Under the pieces are notes generated by a model. The model did not search any database and was not told the origin of the DNA. It was given only the letters and a program-made list of their open reading frames with translations. A stretch of DNA of 64,000 nucleotides from Methylobacterium sp. FF17 (GTDB taxonomy: Bacteria > Pseudomonadota > Alphaproteobacteria > Rhizobiales > Beijerinckiaceae): assembly GCF_025813715.1 (NCBI RefSeq), contig NZ_CP107532.1, forward strand, positions 1,550,001-1,614,000, read 5' to 3'. Made by a program: the position numbers and the translations under genes. Positions 51,522 through 60,391 of the stretch are shown here, in pieces. Every line of letters starts with the position of its first letter. Position 1 is the stretch's first letter.

Positions 51522-52091
51522 TCAGGTGCCGCCGAACAGGTCGGGCTCGCGGCTGTCGTAATCGACCAGCCCGACGAAGGGCAACTGCCGGTAGGCATGC
51601 GCCACGTCCATGCCGTAGCCCACCACGAACACGTCCGGACAGGTGAAGCCGACGAAATCCGCCTCGATGGTCACGGCGCGCTTACCGGGCTTCTCCAGGA
51701 GCACGGCGGTGAGGACCCGCTTGGCGCCGCGCGCCATCAGCAGGTCCTTGGCGAACACGATGGTGCGCCCGGATTCCAGGATGTCGTCGATGAGGAGCAC
51801 GTCGCGCCCGCGCACCTCGCTCTCCACGTCGCGCAGGATCTCGACCTGCCCCGACGAGACCGTGGCGGTGCGGTAGCTCGACAGGTGGACGAACTCCGCC
51901 TGCGGCTCTAGCCCGACCCGGTGCAGGGCACGCAGGAGGTCGGCGGCGAACATGAAGCTGCCCTTGAGCACCGCGACGACGAGCAGGTTCTCGGGGTTGG
52001 CGGCGGCGATGGCGGAAGCCAACTCCTCGGTGCGCCGGGCGATCGCGGTTTCGTCGAAGAGGACGCGGACGCGTCGGGAAGGATTCGTCAT
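51522..52091 (-). CDS. hpt: Hypoxanthine phosphoribosyltransferase
   Basis: A 189-residue type I phosphoribosyltransferase. The PRPP-binding motif is VLLIDDILESGRTIVFAKDL. Earlier it has VVAVLKGSFMFAADLLRAL and later FVVGYGMDVAHAYRQLPFVG, both specific to HPRT. It salvages hypoxanthine, and often guanine, to the nucleotide with PRPP. ATG 52091 is chosen; 12 more codons upstream lack family character. The zinc-ribbon gene lies upstream on the same strand with 13 bases between, so the two may be co-transcribed. Confidence 0.93.
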   Translation of the reverse strand: MTNPSRRVRVLFDETAIARRTEELASAIAAANPENLLVVAVLKGSFMFAADLLRALHRVGLEPQAEFVHLSSYRTATVSSGQVEILRDVESEVRGRDVLLIDDILESGRTIVFAKDLLMARGAKRVLTAVLLEKPGKRAVTIEADFVGFTCPDVFVVGYGMDVAHAYRQLPFVGLVDYDSREPDLFGGT

Positions 52092-52104
52092 GAGGGGAAG
52101 TATA

Positions 52105-52905
52105 TCACGGGCGCCGCGCGCTGGCATCGTCCTTCGCGCCCGCCTCGGCGGTCGCGGCGGCGAAATGCACGCGCACGGAGCGCCCCTGCGCGGGCGGCGC
52201 CGACAGGCTGGCGCGGAAGCGCGCGGTCTCGCCCTTCTCCAGGGCGGGACGCGGGGGCGGGATATGCCAGCGGTAGAGCGGCTGGTCGCGCCCGTCGCGC
52301 ACCTCGACCTCGATGGGCGGGACCTCGGCCCCGGCGGCCGCGACGCCGAGGAGGTCGCCCTCCACCACCAGCTGCCCCTGCGCGCCCTCGCCGGGGACCT
52401 GGAAGGCCACGACGTCGCGCAGGCTCAGGCCGCGCAGGTTCACCGGCAGGCCGATGCGGGCGTAGAGGTCGGCGCTCTGGGGCATCATCCGCACCACCGT
52501 GCTGCGCGCGAGAATCGCCAGACCGAGCCCGGCCACCAGGGCGAAGGCGACGAGCGCGGTGGGTGAGGCCAGGACGGAGGGCCGCCGCTTCGGCTTGGCG
52601 GGCCTTGCCTTCGGCCTCGCCTTCGGGCGCGGCTCCGCTTCCGGCTCCGCCTCGCCGGAGAGGGCCGCCTCCCAGGCGTCGAGATCCGCCTGGGCCGAGG
52701 CGCGGCTCTCCGCCGCGCCCGGCCCGGTCTCGGAGGCCGCCAGCATGGCGGCGGTCATCTCGGCCTCCATGGCGGCCGCGACCTCGTCGGGGGAGATGAA
52801 CCAGGTCTCGCGGCAGGCGGCGCAGCGCACCGAGCGCCCCTCGGCCCCGACGCGATCCAGGTCGATCTGGTATTCGCTGGCGCAGGCGGGGCAGACGATC
52901 AGCAT
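52105..52905 (-). CDS. MJ0042-type zinc-ribbon protein with DUF3426-like C-terminus
   Basis: A 266-residue protein. The N-terminal zinc ribbon [20 protein letters not shown], then [10 protein letters not shown], has two CxxC pairs. A charged, Ala/Lys/Pro-rich linker follows, then one membrane segment (about residues 130-150, [14 protein letters not shown] type). A C-terminal domain with [18 protein letters not shown] and [16 protein letters not shown] matches DUF3426. The zinc ribbon should face the cytoplasm. Function unknown. The gene is divergent from ftsE, a linkage seen in many alphaproteobacteria. Confidence 0.88.
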   Translation of the reverse strand: MLIVCPACASEYQIDLDRVGAEGRSVRCAACRETWFISPDEVAAAMEAEMTAAMLAASETGPGAAESRASAQADLDAWEAALSGEAEPEAEPRPKARPKARPAKPKRRPSVLASPTALVAFALVAGLGLAILARSTVVRMMPQSADLYARIGLPVNLRGLSLRDVVAFQVPGEGAQGQLVVEGDLLGVAAAGAEVPPIEVEVRDGRDQPLYRWHIPPPRPALEKGETARFRASLSAPPAQGRSVRVHFAAATAEAGAKDDASARRP

Positions 52906-52983
52906 GGCGAATCGGCGCCTCGGGTCGCGATCGGCAGTTGCCGGTTCGGGGAAAAAGACTCACACGGTTCTCGGGCAAGGCGG

Positions 52984-52998
52984 TTAACCGTTCGTGAA
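52984..52998 (+). promoter_or_regulatory. CtrA-box-like sequence TTAA-N7-TGAA upstream of ftsE
   Basis: TTAACCGTTCGTGAA differs by one base from the CtrA consensus TTAA-N7-TTAA. It lies 51 bases before the ftsE start in the divergent region. A nearly identical word lies at 54815-54829 before the ydcF-like gene. Control by CtrA would fit a division operon but is not proven. Confidence 0.35.
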
Positions 52999-53048
52999 GC
53001 GGACGTCCCCGACCGGGATGGCCCCTTGGGCAGGCAGTAGGAGGGAGT

Positions 53049-53759
53049 GTGGCGGACCGGGTGAACACGCAGTCGCTCCTCACCGGGGCCGAGGAGCCGG
53101 TGGTCCAGTTCGAGAGCGTCGGCATGCGCTACGGCCTCGGGCCGGAGGTGCTGAGCGACGTCAGCTTCCAGATCGCGCCGCGCTCCTTCCAGTTCCTCAC
53201 CGGGCCGTCGGGGGCGGGCAAGACCACGCTCCTGCGCCTGATCCTGCTCTCGGTGCGGCCCACGCGCGGCCTCGTCTCGGTCTTCGGCGAGGAGGTGAGC
53301 GGCATCTCCAGCGAGGCCCTGACGAACCTGCGCCGGCGCATGGGCGTGGTCTTCCAGGATTTCCGCCTGCTCGACCACCTCACCACCTACGAGAACGTGG
53401 CGCTGCCCCTGCGCGTCCAGGGCCGCTCGGAGACGAGCTACCGGGCGGAGGTCGTGGAACTGCTGCGCTGGGTCGGTCTGGGCGAGCGCATGCACGTGCT
53501 GCCGCCCCTGCTGTCGGGCGGCGAGAAGCAGCGCGCGGCCATCGCCCGCGCCCTCATCGCGCGGCCCGAACTGCTGCTGGCCGACGAGCCCACCGGCAAC
53601 GTCGATCCGGGCCTCGGCCGGCGCCTGCTGCGCCTGTTCATCGAGCTCAACCGGCTGGGCACCTCCGTGCTCATCGCCACCCACGATTTCGCCCTGATGG
53701 ACCTGGTCGATGCCCGACGCTTCATCCTCGGCGACGGCCGCCTGACGGTCGAGGCGTGA
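53049..53759 (+). CDS. ftsE: Cell division ATP-binding protein FtsE
   Basis: A 236-residue ABC ATPase. Walker A is [15 protein letters not shown], the Q-loop region is [20 protein letters not shown] (typical FtsE), the signature is [15 protein letters not shown] and Walker B is [13 protein letters not shown]. With FtsX it regulates peptidoglycan hydrolases at the division site. It starts with GTG 53049, preceded by GGAGG. The stop overlaps the GTG start of ftsX (GTGA), so the two subunits are translated together. It has an N-terminal extension of about 15 residues compared with E. coli FtsE. Confidence 0.95.
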   Translation: MADRVNTQSLLTGAEEPVVQFESVGMRYGLGPEVLSDVSFQIAPRSFQFLTGPSGAGKTTLLRLILLSVRPTRGLVSVFGEEVSGISSEALTNLRRRMGVVFQDFRLLDHLTTYENVALPLRVQGRSETSYRAEVVELLRWVGLGERMHVLPPLLSGGEKQRAAIARALIARPELLLADEPTGNVDPGLGRRLLRLFIELNRLGTSVLIATHDFALMDLVDARRFILGDGRLTVEA

Positions 53760-54772
53760 CGGTGGGCGAGACCCGCGCGCCGTCCGCCCCGCAGGCCGCC
53801 GCGACGGCGCAGGCCGGCGACCGGCCGCCGGTGAAGCCGCCGGCGCCCCCCGAATCGCGCGGGGCGCCGCTGCCCTCGACCCTGCGCCGCAACGCGCCCC
53901 TGGTGCCGACCGATTCGGCCGCGAGCCGGGCGCTCGCCGCCGTCATCGCGATCCTCACCTTCCTGGCCGCCCTCTGCGCGGGGGCGGCCGAGATCGTGGC
54001 CTCCAGCGCCGACCAGTGGCAGGGCACGGTGGCGCAGGAGGTGACGATCCAGGTGCGTCCGAGCCCCGGACGCGACATCGACGCGGACGTGGCCCGCGCC
54101 GAGGGGCTGGCCCGCGCCACCCCCGGGATCAGCGCCGTGCGGGTGTTCTCGAAAGCGGAAGCCGAGCGCCTGCTCGAACCCTGGCTCGGCAGCGGCCTCG
54201 ACCTCTCGGACCTGCCGGTGCCGCGCCTCGTCACCCTGAAGCTCGCCGAGGCGACGCCGGACCTCAAGCCCCTGCGCGGTGCCCTCACCGAAGCCCTGCC
54301 GGGCGTCGCGAGCCTGGACGACCACGCCCTCTGGCTGCGCCGCCTCTCCACGGCGGCCAACACCTTCGTGGGCGTCGGCGTCGGCATCGTCCTGCTGGTG
54401 CTGGTGGCCACCGGCCTCGCGGTGGTGTTCGCCACGCGGGGCGCGATGGCGGGCAACCGGGAGGTGGTGGAGGTGCTGCATTTCGTGGGCGCCAACGACG
54501 ACTTCATCGCCCGGGCCTTCCAACGAAGGTTCTTCGGCCTCGGCCTGCGCGGCGGCATCATCGGCTCGGGGGCCGCCATCGCGGCCTTCGCGCTGGCGGG
54601 GCTGGTGGCGCGCAACTGGCGCTCGGGGCCGGCGGGGGAGGAGATCGAGGCCCTGTTCGGCGCCTTCCACATCGGTTGGCGCGGCTATGCCGCCGTGCTC
54701 CTCATCGGCGTCATCGCCTCGGTGGTCACCGGCATCGTCTCGCGCCTCACCGTGCGGCGCTTCCTCGCCTGA
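53756..54772 (+). CDS. ftsX: Cell division protein FtsX
   Basis: A 338-residue permease-like protein. A long proline-rich cytoplasmic N-terminus comes first (about 55 residues). Then a first membrane segment ([20 protein letters not shown]), a periplasmic domain (about 90-200) and three more membrane segments. The late [20 protein letters not shown] is a hallmark of FtsX. It transmits ATP-driven change from FtsE to cell-wall hydrolases. The GTG start at 53756 overlaps the ftsE stop; a second GTG lies two codons later. Confidence 0.93.
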   Translation: MTVGETRAPSAPQAAATAQAGDRPPVKPPAPPESRGAPLPSTLRRNAPLVPTDSAASRALAAVIAILTFLAALCAGAAEIVASSADQWQGTVAQEVTIQVRPSPGRDIDADVARAEGLARATPGISAVRVFSKAEAERLLEPWLGSGLDLSDLPVPRLVTLKLAEATPDLKPLRGALTEALPGVASLDDHALWLRRLSTAANTFVGVGVGIVLLVLVATGLAVVFATRGAMAGNREVVEVLHFVGANDDFIARAFQRRFFGLGLRGGIIGSGAAIAAFALAGLVARNWRSGPAGEEIEALFGAFHIGWRGYAAVLLIGVIASVVTGIVSRLTVRRFLA

Positions 54773-54814
54773 CCCGGACAGCGGCGCCCGATCCCGTCAA
54801 GCGTCGCGATCCCG

Positions 54815-54829
54815 TTAACGCTTCGTGAA
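54815..54829 (+). promoter_or_regulatory. CtrA-box-like sequence TTAA-N7-TGAA upstream of the ydcF-like gene
   Basis: TTAACGCTTCGTGAA matches the word upstream of ftsE (TTAACCGTTCGTGAA) at 13 of 15 positions and differs by one base from TTAA-N7-TTAA. It lies about 60 bases before the ydcF-like gene's start. Confidence 0.35.
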
Positions 54830-54889
54830 CCTTTCAGGGCCGAGATACTTGCCTCGCGAAGGCCCCAATCGGGGCTATCTTACGGGGGA

Positions 54890-55708
54890 ATGACGAGGCG
54901 GATGTCAGCCAGCGGCACCATGAGGCCCTCCGAGGCTTTCGGATGGGCCTGGACCGACGCCGCCTCCCGCGTGGCCGCCGAGCCGCAGGAGCGGCACGCG
55001 TCCCACCCGGGTTCGCCCGAGACGGCGTCGCTCGGTCCGACGGCCAGGGCGACGCTCGGCCTCGCCGTGACCGGGGCCGCCGCCCTGTTCTGTGGCTTCC
55101 TCGCCTTCGTGGCCTGCCTGGAGCGGGACGAGCGCGTGCCGAGCGGCCGGGCCGACGGGATCGTCGCGCTCACCGGGGGCGCCCAGCGCATCGGCGACGC
55201 CATCGACCTCCTGGCCAACGGCTACGGTCGGCGCCTGCTCATCACCGGCGTCAACGAGCGCACCAGCCGCGACGAGATCGCCCGCCTCAACCCGACCCAG
55301 CGCCACTGGATCGCCTGCTGCGTCGACCTCGACTACCGGGCGCGCAACACGATCGGCAACGCCATCGAGACCCGGCGCTGGATGCGCCAGCACCGCTTCA
55401 GCACGGTCACGGTGGTGACCTCGAACTATCACATGCCGCGCACCCTGGTGGAGCTCGACCACGCGCTGATGGGGGATGACCGCATCGTGCCCCATCCGGT
55501 GATCGCCGAGGGGTTCGATCCGGACGGCTGGTGGCACCACCCGGCCTCAGCCCGGCTGCTCGCCTCCGAGTACCTGAAGTTCCTGGTGGCCTGGCTGCGC
55601 ACCCGCTTCGAGAGCGATCCCGAGCGCTCCCGCGCGGCGATCCTCATCGGGCGCGGCAAGCCGATCAAGATGGTGGCCGAGCCGCTGCTGCTGCGCGGGC
55701 AGGAATAG
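54890..55708 (+). CDS. YdcF/ElyC-family (DUF218) membrane-anchored protein
   Basis: A 272-residue protein. It has one membrane segment near residues 55-75 (LAVTGAAALFCGFLAFVACL). A DUF218 domain follows, with DGIVALTGGAQRIGDAIDLL, LLITGVNERTSRDEI and the conserved Glu/Arg stretch NTIGNAIETRRWMRQH, then VVTSNYHMPRTLVEL. DUF218 proteins act in envelope processes, and ElyC affects lipid-carrier use; this protein's exact role is unknown. It follows ftsX on the same strand, a conserved order. Its stop codon lies within a 17-bp tandem repeat. Confidence 0.88.
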   Translation: MTRRMSASGTMRPSEAFGWAWTDAASRVAAEPQERHASHPGSPETASLGPTARATLGLAVTGAAALFCGFLAFVACLERDERVPSGRADGIVALTGGAQRIGDAIDLLANGYGRRLLITGVNERTSRDEIARLNPTQRHWIACCVDLDYRARNTIGNAIETRRWMRQHRFSTVTVVTSNYHMPRTLVELDHALMGDDRIVPHPVIAEGFDPDGWWHHPASARLLASEYLKFLVAWLRTRFESDPERSRAAILIGRGKPIKMVAEPLLLRGQE

Positions 55709-55740
55709 GGCCCCACAAGGAATAGGGCCCCGCGAGGAAT
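55701..55740 (+). repeat. 17-bp tandem repeat (2.3 copies) that includes the ydcF-like gene's stop codon
   Basis: AGGAATAGGGCCCCACA (55701-55717), AGGAATAGGGCCCCGCG (55718-55734), then AGGAAT. The TAG in the first copy is the stop of the gene; the second copy carries a spare TAG. Confidence 0.8.
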
Positions 55741-55782
55741 CGGACCTCGAGGCCCGTCCGGCGGACCTGATCCGGCCTTGGG

Positions 55783-56124
55783 CTACAGCCCCTTGCACTG
55801 CTTCCGGATCATCCCCGAAAAATCCCGCTCGGAGGTCTGCACCTGCGCGAGGCGCTCGGTGCGCTCGGCGCCCGACAGGCAGCGGCCGTAGACGCTCGCC
55901 ACCCGACGCATGGTCTCCACGTGGCGGCGCCAGACGCGGCACTGGTCGGCCGCCTCGTTGCCGGCCTGTTCGAGCTGGTCGATGGCCTGGCGCTGCATCG
56001 AACTCGCCACCAGGACGTCGCGGGCACAGGCCGTGTCCCCGACGCCGCGGGGTTCGGCGCGGGCGGGGCCGGCGGCGAGCAGGCAGCCGGCCACCAGAAG
56101 TGCGAAGCGATGCGAGACGCGCAT
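55783..56124 (-). CDS. Small exported protein of unknown function
   Basis: A 113-residue protein. The signal peptide MRVSHRFALLVAGCLLAAGP ends near ARAEPRG. The mature part is helical, with four cysteines spread through DTACARDVL, DQCRVWRRHV, YGRCLSGAE and RKQCKGL, which could form two disulfides in the periplasm. No family is recognised. It follows ptsN closely on the same strand (2 bases between), so it is likely part of that transcript. Confidence 0.75.
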   Translation of the reverse strand: MRVSHRFALLVAGCLLAAGPARAEPRGVGDTACARDVLVASSMQRQAIDQLEQAGNEAADQCRVWRRHVETMRRVASVYGRCLSGAERTERLAQVQTSERDFSGMIRKQCKGL

Positions 56125-56126
56125 GA

Positions 56127-56594
56127 TCAGGCGGCCTGCGAAGCCGAGGTGTGGGTGAGGAGCGCGTAGAGGGCGCTGGCGTCGCGGGCGGCGCGGATGC
56201 GCTCCAGGATGCCGGGCTCGCGCAGGAGGCGGGCCACCTGGGCGAGCGCCTTGAGGTGGTCGGCCCCGGCGCCCTCGGGGGCGAGGAGCAGGAAGGCGAT
56301 GTCCACGGGCTGGCCGTCCAGGGCGTCGAAATCCACCGGCTTCTCGAGGCGGGCCACGAGGCCGAACAGCCGGTCGAGGCCCGGCAGCTTGCCGTGGGGG
56401 ATCGCGACGCCGTCGCCGATGCCCGTGGAGCCGAGGCGCTCGCGCTGCAACAGGGTCTCGAAGACCTCGCGCTCGTCCAAGGCCGGCAGTTGGCGCGCCG
56501 CGTAGCCGCTCAGTTCCTGCAGCATCGTCTTCTTGGCGCGGGCGCGCAGCGACGGCACCACGGAATCCGGAGACAGGAATTCCAGCACTGGCAT
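56127..56594 (-). CDS. ptsN: PTS IIA-like nitrogen-regulatory protein PtsN (EIIA-Ntr)
   Basis: A 155-residue EIIA domain. The phosphorylation site is His67 in GDGVAIPHGKLPGLDRLFGL, and DIAFLLLAPEGAGADHLKAL follows, both typical of PtsN. It receives phosphate from PtsP-NPr and regulates potassium transport and other processes in response to nitrogen and carbon state. The order rpoN-hpf-ptsN on one strand is the classic proteobacterial arrangement. The start MPVLEFLSPD is at 56594; an upstream ATG adds 21 residues without homology. Confidence 0.94.
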   Translation of the reverse strand: MPVLEFLSPDSVVPSLRARAKKTMLQELSGYAARQLPALDEREVFETLLQRERLGSTGIGDGVAIPHGKLPGLDRLFGLVARLEKPVDFDALDGQPVDIAFLLLAPEGAGADHLKALAQVARLLREPGILERIRAARDASALYALLTHTSASQAA

Positions 56595-56712
56595 GAAGGA
56601 CCGTCGCCCCGTCGGCGGCGGCCCATCGGGCCACCGCTCCATGAAAGGTCGGGTCACCCGCGCGACCCGTGGAAATCAATCGACCGGGTTCAGGTTCTGT
56701 TCCCGACCGGTA

Positions 56713-57330
56713 CTAGGGGGCCGCCTCCGCCGGATCGACCCAGCCGATTGCCCCATCCGTGCGGCGGTATACGACGTTGATGCGTCCGGTGCCAGCGTGA
56801 ACGAACACGAGGACCGGGGCGCCGGTGAGGTCGAGGGCGGTCACTGCCTCGCTGACCGAGTGGCGCTTGAGGGTCTTGGTGCTCTCGGCCACGACCGGCG
56901 GATGGGAGGCCTCCCCGTCGACGGGCTCGTCGTCGAGATCGAAATCGCCGGCCTCCGCCTCGCTCGGCGCCGCGAACACCGCGTAGGCCGCCTGGACCGT
57001 CGCGCCCTCGTGTCCGGCCGCGCCGTGGTCCTTCAGCTTGTGCTTGTAGCGGCGCAGGCGCTTCTCCAGGCGATCGGCGGTCTGCTCGAAGCTCGCATGG
57101 GCGTCGTGGGCGGCGCCGGAGGCCTCCAGGGTCAGGCCGGAGACGAGGTGGAGCACGCAATCGGTGCGGTAGGCCGTCCCGTCCCGCCGCAGGGTGACAT
57201 GGCCGGAGCAGGTTCCGCTCATGTGGCTGTCGAGGTACTTCGCGAGGGTGGCCGCCATTCGCTCCTCGACGCGTCCCCGCAGGGCTTCGCCCAGGTCCAG
57301 GCCGTGGCCCGTCACGCGCAATGACCCCAT
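56713..57330 (-). CDS. hpf: Ribosome hibernation-promoting factor, long form
   Basis: A 205-residue protein. The N-terminal ribosome-binding domain starts with SLRVTGHGLDLGEALRGRVE and has the basic helix RLEKRLRRYKHKLKDH near residue 95. A linker follows, then a C-terminal dimerisation domain with KTLKRHSVSEAVTALDLTGA and VVYRRTDGAIGWVDP. The two-domain long form dimerises 70S ribosomes into inactive 100S particles in stationary phase. GGAGGG lies 3 bases before the ATG. rpoN is upstream and ptsN downstream on the same strand. Confidence 0.95.
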   Translation of the reverse strand: MGSLRVTGHGLDLGEALRGRVEERMAATLAKYLDSHMSGTCSGHVTLRRDGTAYRTDCVLHLVSGLTLEASGAAHDAHASFEQTADRLEKRLRRYKHKLKDHGAAGHEGATVQAAYAVFAAPSEAEAGDFDLDDEPVDGEASHPPVVAESTKTLKRHSVSEAVTALDLTGAPVLVFVHAGTGRINVVYRRTDGAIGWVDPAEAAP

Positions 57331-57615
57331 GATCCCTCCGATTTTCGTTGTGGTCGGCCCGTGAGTTAAGGAGCCTCATCGGGAGAAGTCAACGCGCGGG
57401 CCGGGCCCGCCCTGACACCCGGACCGAATCCCCGCAGGCCGGGATCGGATCGCTCGGTCCCCGCCGTCACCACCGTCGAGGGCCCGATCGGGATGCGCGA
57501 AGGAATGCGCTCCGGTGCGGCGCCGAAGTCCTCCGTCGTCACACCGACCGGCGCCGGGCGACCGTGAAGGCGGGGTCAGGTCAAGGAGACGGGCGTGCGA
57601 CGGCCGCCGGCGTCC

Positions 57616-59178
57616 TCACCGTCCGGCATAGGCGAAGCGCTCGCGCCGCCGTTCGATCGAGGACGGGATGCGCAGGGATTCCCGGTACTTCGCGACGGTG
57701 CGGCGGGCGATGTCGATGCCCTCGTCGCGCAGGCGCTGCACCAGGGCGTCGTCGGAGAGCACGTCGCTGGGGGCTTCGCCATCCACGAGCTGCTTGATGC
57801 GGTGGCGCACCGCCTCGGAGGAATGCGCGGCGGTGCCGGCGGCCCCCGGGATCGCGGCGGTGAAGAAGTACTTCATCTCCAGCGTGCCCCGGCTGGTCCC
57901 GATCGACTTGTTGGAGGTCACCCGCGAGACGGTGGATTCGTGCATGCCGATGGCTTCCGCCACCGTTTTCAGGTTGAGGGGGCGCAGGTGCGCGACCCCG
58001 TGCAGGAAGAACGCGTCCTGCTGGCGCACGATCTCGGAGGCCACTTTCAGGATGGTGCGGGCGCGCTGCTCGAGGCTGCGGGTGAGCCAGTTCGCCGTCT
58101 GCAGGCATTCCGACAGGAAGGCCTTGTCGCCCTCGGCCGCCGCGCCCCGCGAGACGCGGGCATAGTAGCTCTGGTTCACCAGCACCCGCGGCAGGGCCTC
58201 GGCGTTGAGTTCCACCAGCCAGGAGCCGTCGGGGGCGGCGCGCACGAACACGTCGGGGATCAGCACCTCGACGGCGCGGGCCCCGAAGGCGCGGCCGGGC
58301 TTCGGGTCGAGCCGGCGCAGTTCGGCCAGCATCTCGATCAGGTCCTCGTCGTCGACCCCGCAGAGGCGACGCAGGGCCGCGAGGTCACGCTTGGCCACGA
58401 GGTCGAGGCGCGAGACGAGGGCCTGCATGGCGGGGTCGAAGCGGTCGCGGTCGCGCAGCTGGAGGGCGAGGCACTCGGCGAGATCCCGGGCGGCGATGCC
58501 GGCGGGCTCGAAACCCTGCACGAGCTTCAGCACGCGGGCGACCCGGTCCAGGGAGGCGCCGAGGCGCTCGGCCACCGCGTCGATGGACTCGCGCAGGTAG
58601 CCGGCATCGTCCACGGCATCGATGAGGAAGCTGCCGATCAGGCGGTCCATGGGATCGCGGGTGGCGAGATCGAGCTGGGCGCCGAGGTGCTCGCGCAGGG
58701 AGACCTCGGAGGTCAGGGTCGCCTCGAAGTCCGGGGCCTCGCCGTCGAAGCTGCCGCCCGTGTTGCCGTAGGGCGCCGGCGTCAGGGAGAGCATGTCGCC
58801 GCAGGCCGCCTCCCGGGCATGGGTGGGGTTCTCGTCGGCGAAGACGTTGTCGAGGCGGGTATCGAGGGCGCTCTCCATGTCGGCGCCGCTGGCGGTGAGG
58901 GTGGTGGCGATCCAGGGCTCGTCGCCGCCGTCGTAATCACCGCCCTCGCCGTCCCCCTCGCGGTCGACGGCGGATTCGGAGGGCACCTCGGCGAGCGGGC
59001 GCTCGCCCTCGGCCTCGCCCTCGACCCGCTCCAGCAGGGGGTTGCGCTCCAGCTCGGCGTCGACGTAGGCGGCGAGATCGAGCTGGGAGAGCTGCAGGAG
59101 CTTGATCGCCTGGAGGAGCTGAGGCGTCATCACCAGGGCTTGCCCCTGGCGCATTTCCAGCCGTTGCAGCAGACTCAT
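57616..59178 (-). CDS. rpoN: RNA polymerase sigma-54 factor
   Basis: A 520-residue protein. Region I is MSLLQRLEMRQGQALVMTPQ, then LLQAIKLLQLSQLDLAAY. Region II is acidic. The core-binding and DNA-binding parts follow, with STVSRVTSNKSIGTSRGTLE near the helix-turn-helix and the RpoN box ARRTVAKYRESL close to the C-terminus. It directs polymerase to -24/-12 promoters and needs ATP-dependent activators. The start at ATG 59178 gives the family N-terminus; 54 upstream codons in the frame have no homology character. hpf and ptsN follow, and the lpt genes precede. Confidence 0.96.
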   Translation of the reverse strand: MSLLQRLEMRQGQALVMTPQLLQAIKLLQLSQLDLAAYVDAELERNPLLERVEGEAEGERPLAEVPSESAVDREGDGEGGDYDGGDEPWIATTLTASGADMESALDTRLDNVFADENPTHAREAACGDMLSLTPAPYGNTGGSFDGEAPDFEATLTSEVSLREHLGAQLDLATRDPMDRLIGSFLIDAVDDAGYLRESIDAVAERLGASLDRVARVLKLVQGFEPAGIAARDLAECLALQLRDRDRFDPAMQALVSRLDLVAKRDLAALRRLCGVDDEDLIEMLAELRRLDPKPGRAFGARAVEVLIPDVFVRAAPDGSWLVELNAEALPRVLVNQSYYARVSRGAAAEGDKAFLSECLQTANWLTRSLEQRARTILKVASEIVRQQDAFFLHGVAHLRPLNLKTVAEAIGMHESTVSRVTSNKSIGTSRGTLEMKYFFTAAIPGAAGTAAHSSEAVRHRIKQLVDGEAPSDVLSDDALVQRLRDEGIDIARRTVAKYRESLRIPSSIERRRERFAYAGR

Positions 59179-59515
59179 GGTGTCGCCCCGATGCCGAGTC
59201 CCGCCTCGGCCCGGCAGCGCACGTCGCCGTGGGCCGGACTTCGGCACAAATCTTGCTTCTCTTTTGCTGTTCCCAGGTCTAGCGCCATCCGGAGCGCGCG
59301 TCAAAGCGTGTGGACGGTCGCTTGCACAAAAATCAGGCACGTCACGCGCCTGTCGCCGTCGCGGACGACCTCCCGCGTGAGAGAGTCTCCCACGTGGCGT
59401 CCTAACAAAAGCCTGTGCGATCAGGGAATTCGGTGCGCGGCCACCACCACAGGCTGTGCGCGGCGGCGTTCCGGTGCAACCGAAATTTTTCTGCGGATCG
59501 GGGTCCGGGGGCCGG
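59179..59515. other. Spacer between lptB and rpoN
   Basis: There is no gene here. It should carry the rpoN promoter and perhaps the end of the lpt transcript. It is less GC-rich in parts, with TTTTGCTGTT and AAAATCAGG words. A sigma-54-like sequence on the plus strand (59242-59257) points away from rpoN and has no gene to drive. Confidence 0.4.
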
Positions 59516-60391
59516 CTACAGCCGGAAATCCTCGCCGAGATAGAGGCGCCGCGCCTCCGGATCGGCCACGATCTCCTCCGGCGTCCCCTCGGTGAGGATG
59601 CGTCCCGAATGGGCGATGTAGGCGCGGTCGATCAGCCCGAGGGTCTCGCGCACGTTGTGATCGGTGATGAGCACCCCGATCCCGCGCTGCTTGAGGTGCT
59701 TCACGAGATCCTGGATGTCCCCCACCGCGATGGGGTCGATGCCCGCGAAGGGCTCGTCGAGGAGCATGAAGCTCGGCGAGGAGGCCAGCGCCCGGGCGAT
59801 CTCGCAGCGCCGCCGCTCGCCGCCCGACAGGGCGATGGACGGCGACTTGCGCAGGCGGGCGATGTCGAATTCCTCGAGCAGGGATTCGAGCTTGTGCGCC
59901 CGCGCCTTGCGGTCGGGCTCGGCCACCTCGAGCACCGCCCGGATGTTGTCCTCCACCGTGAGGCCCCGGAAGATCGAGGCCTCCTGGGGCAGGTAGCCGA
60001 TGCCGAGGCGGGCGCGCTGGTACATCGGCAGCCGGGTGATCGGCAGGCCGTCGAGGGTGATGGTCCCGCGATCCGCCGTGACGAGGCCGGTGATCATGTA
60101 GAAGATCGTGGTCTTGCCGGCGCCGTTGGGACCGAGCAGGCCCACCGCCTCGCCGTTGCGCACGGTGAGGCCAGCCTCATGCACGACGGTCCGGGCGCCG
60201 TAGCTCTTGCGCAGGCCGCGCACGCAGAGGATGCCGGGGCCGCCCCCCGCCTCCGCGACGGCGGCCGCCTCGGCCTCGCGCCGTCGGCGGGCACCCCCGA
60301 ACAGGCGCCCCAGGAGGGAGGGCGCCCGCGCGGGACCGGCACTGTCGGAGGAGCGCTCCGCCAGGGCGGGCGCCAGGGGCGCGGCGCTCAA
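59516..60391 (-). CDS. lptB: LPS export ABC transporter ATP-binding protein LptB
   Basis: An ABC ATPase of about 291 residues. After a variable N-terminus, Walker A is LLGPNGAGKTTIFYMITG, then GYLPQEASIFRGLTVEDNIR, the signature LSGGERRRCEIARAL, Walker B FMLLDEPFAGIDP and the switch His in VLITDHNVRETLGL. It powers LPS extraction with LptF/G. I choose TTG 60391, which overlaps the lptA stop (TTGA), because no ATG or GTG lies near it; it leaves an Arg/Ala-rich extension of about 50 residues before the ATPase. An internal GTG near 60228 would give the E. coli length. Confidence 0.9.
   Translation of the reverse strand: MSAAPLAPALAERSSDSAGPARAPSLLGRLFGGARRRREAEAAAVAEAGGGPGILCVRGLRKSYGARTVVHEAGLTVRNGEAVGLLGPNGAGKTTIFYMITGLVTADRGTITLDGLPITRLPMYQRARLGIGYLPQEASIFRGLTVEDNIRAVLEVAEPDRKARAHKLESLLEEFDIARLRKSPSIALSGGERRRCEIARALASSPSFMLLDEPFAGIDPIAVGDIQDLVKHLKQRGIGVLITDHNVRETLGLIDRAYIAHSGRILTEGTPEEIVADPEARRLYLGEDFRL

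Noticed and set aside
59242..59257. Sigma-54-like promoter CGGCACA-N4-TTGCT near rpoN
   Set aside because: It has one mismatch, but it is on the plus strand, points away from rpoN and has no plus-strand gene downstream before antisense lptB. It is probably chance.
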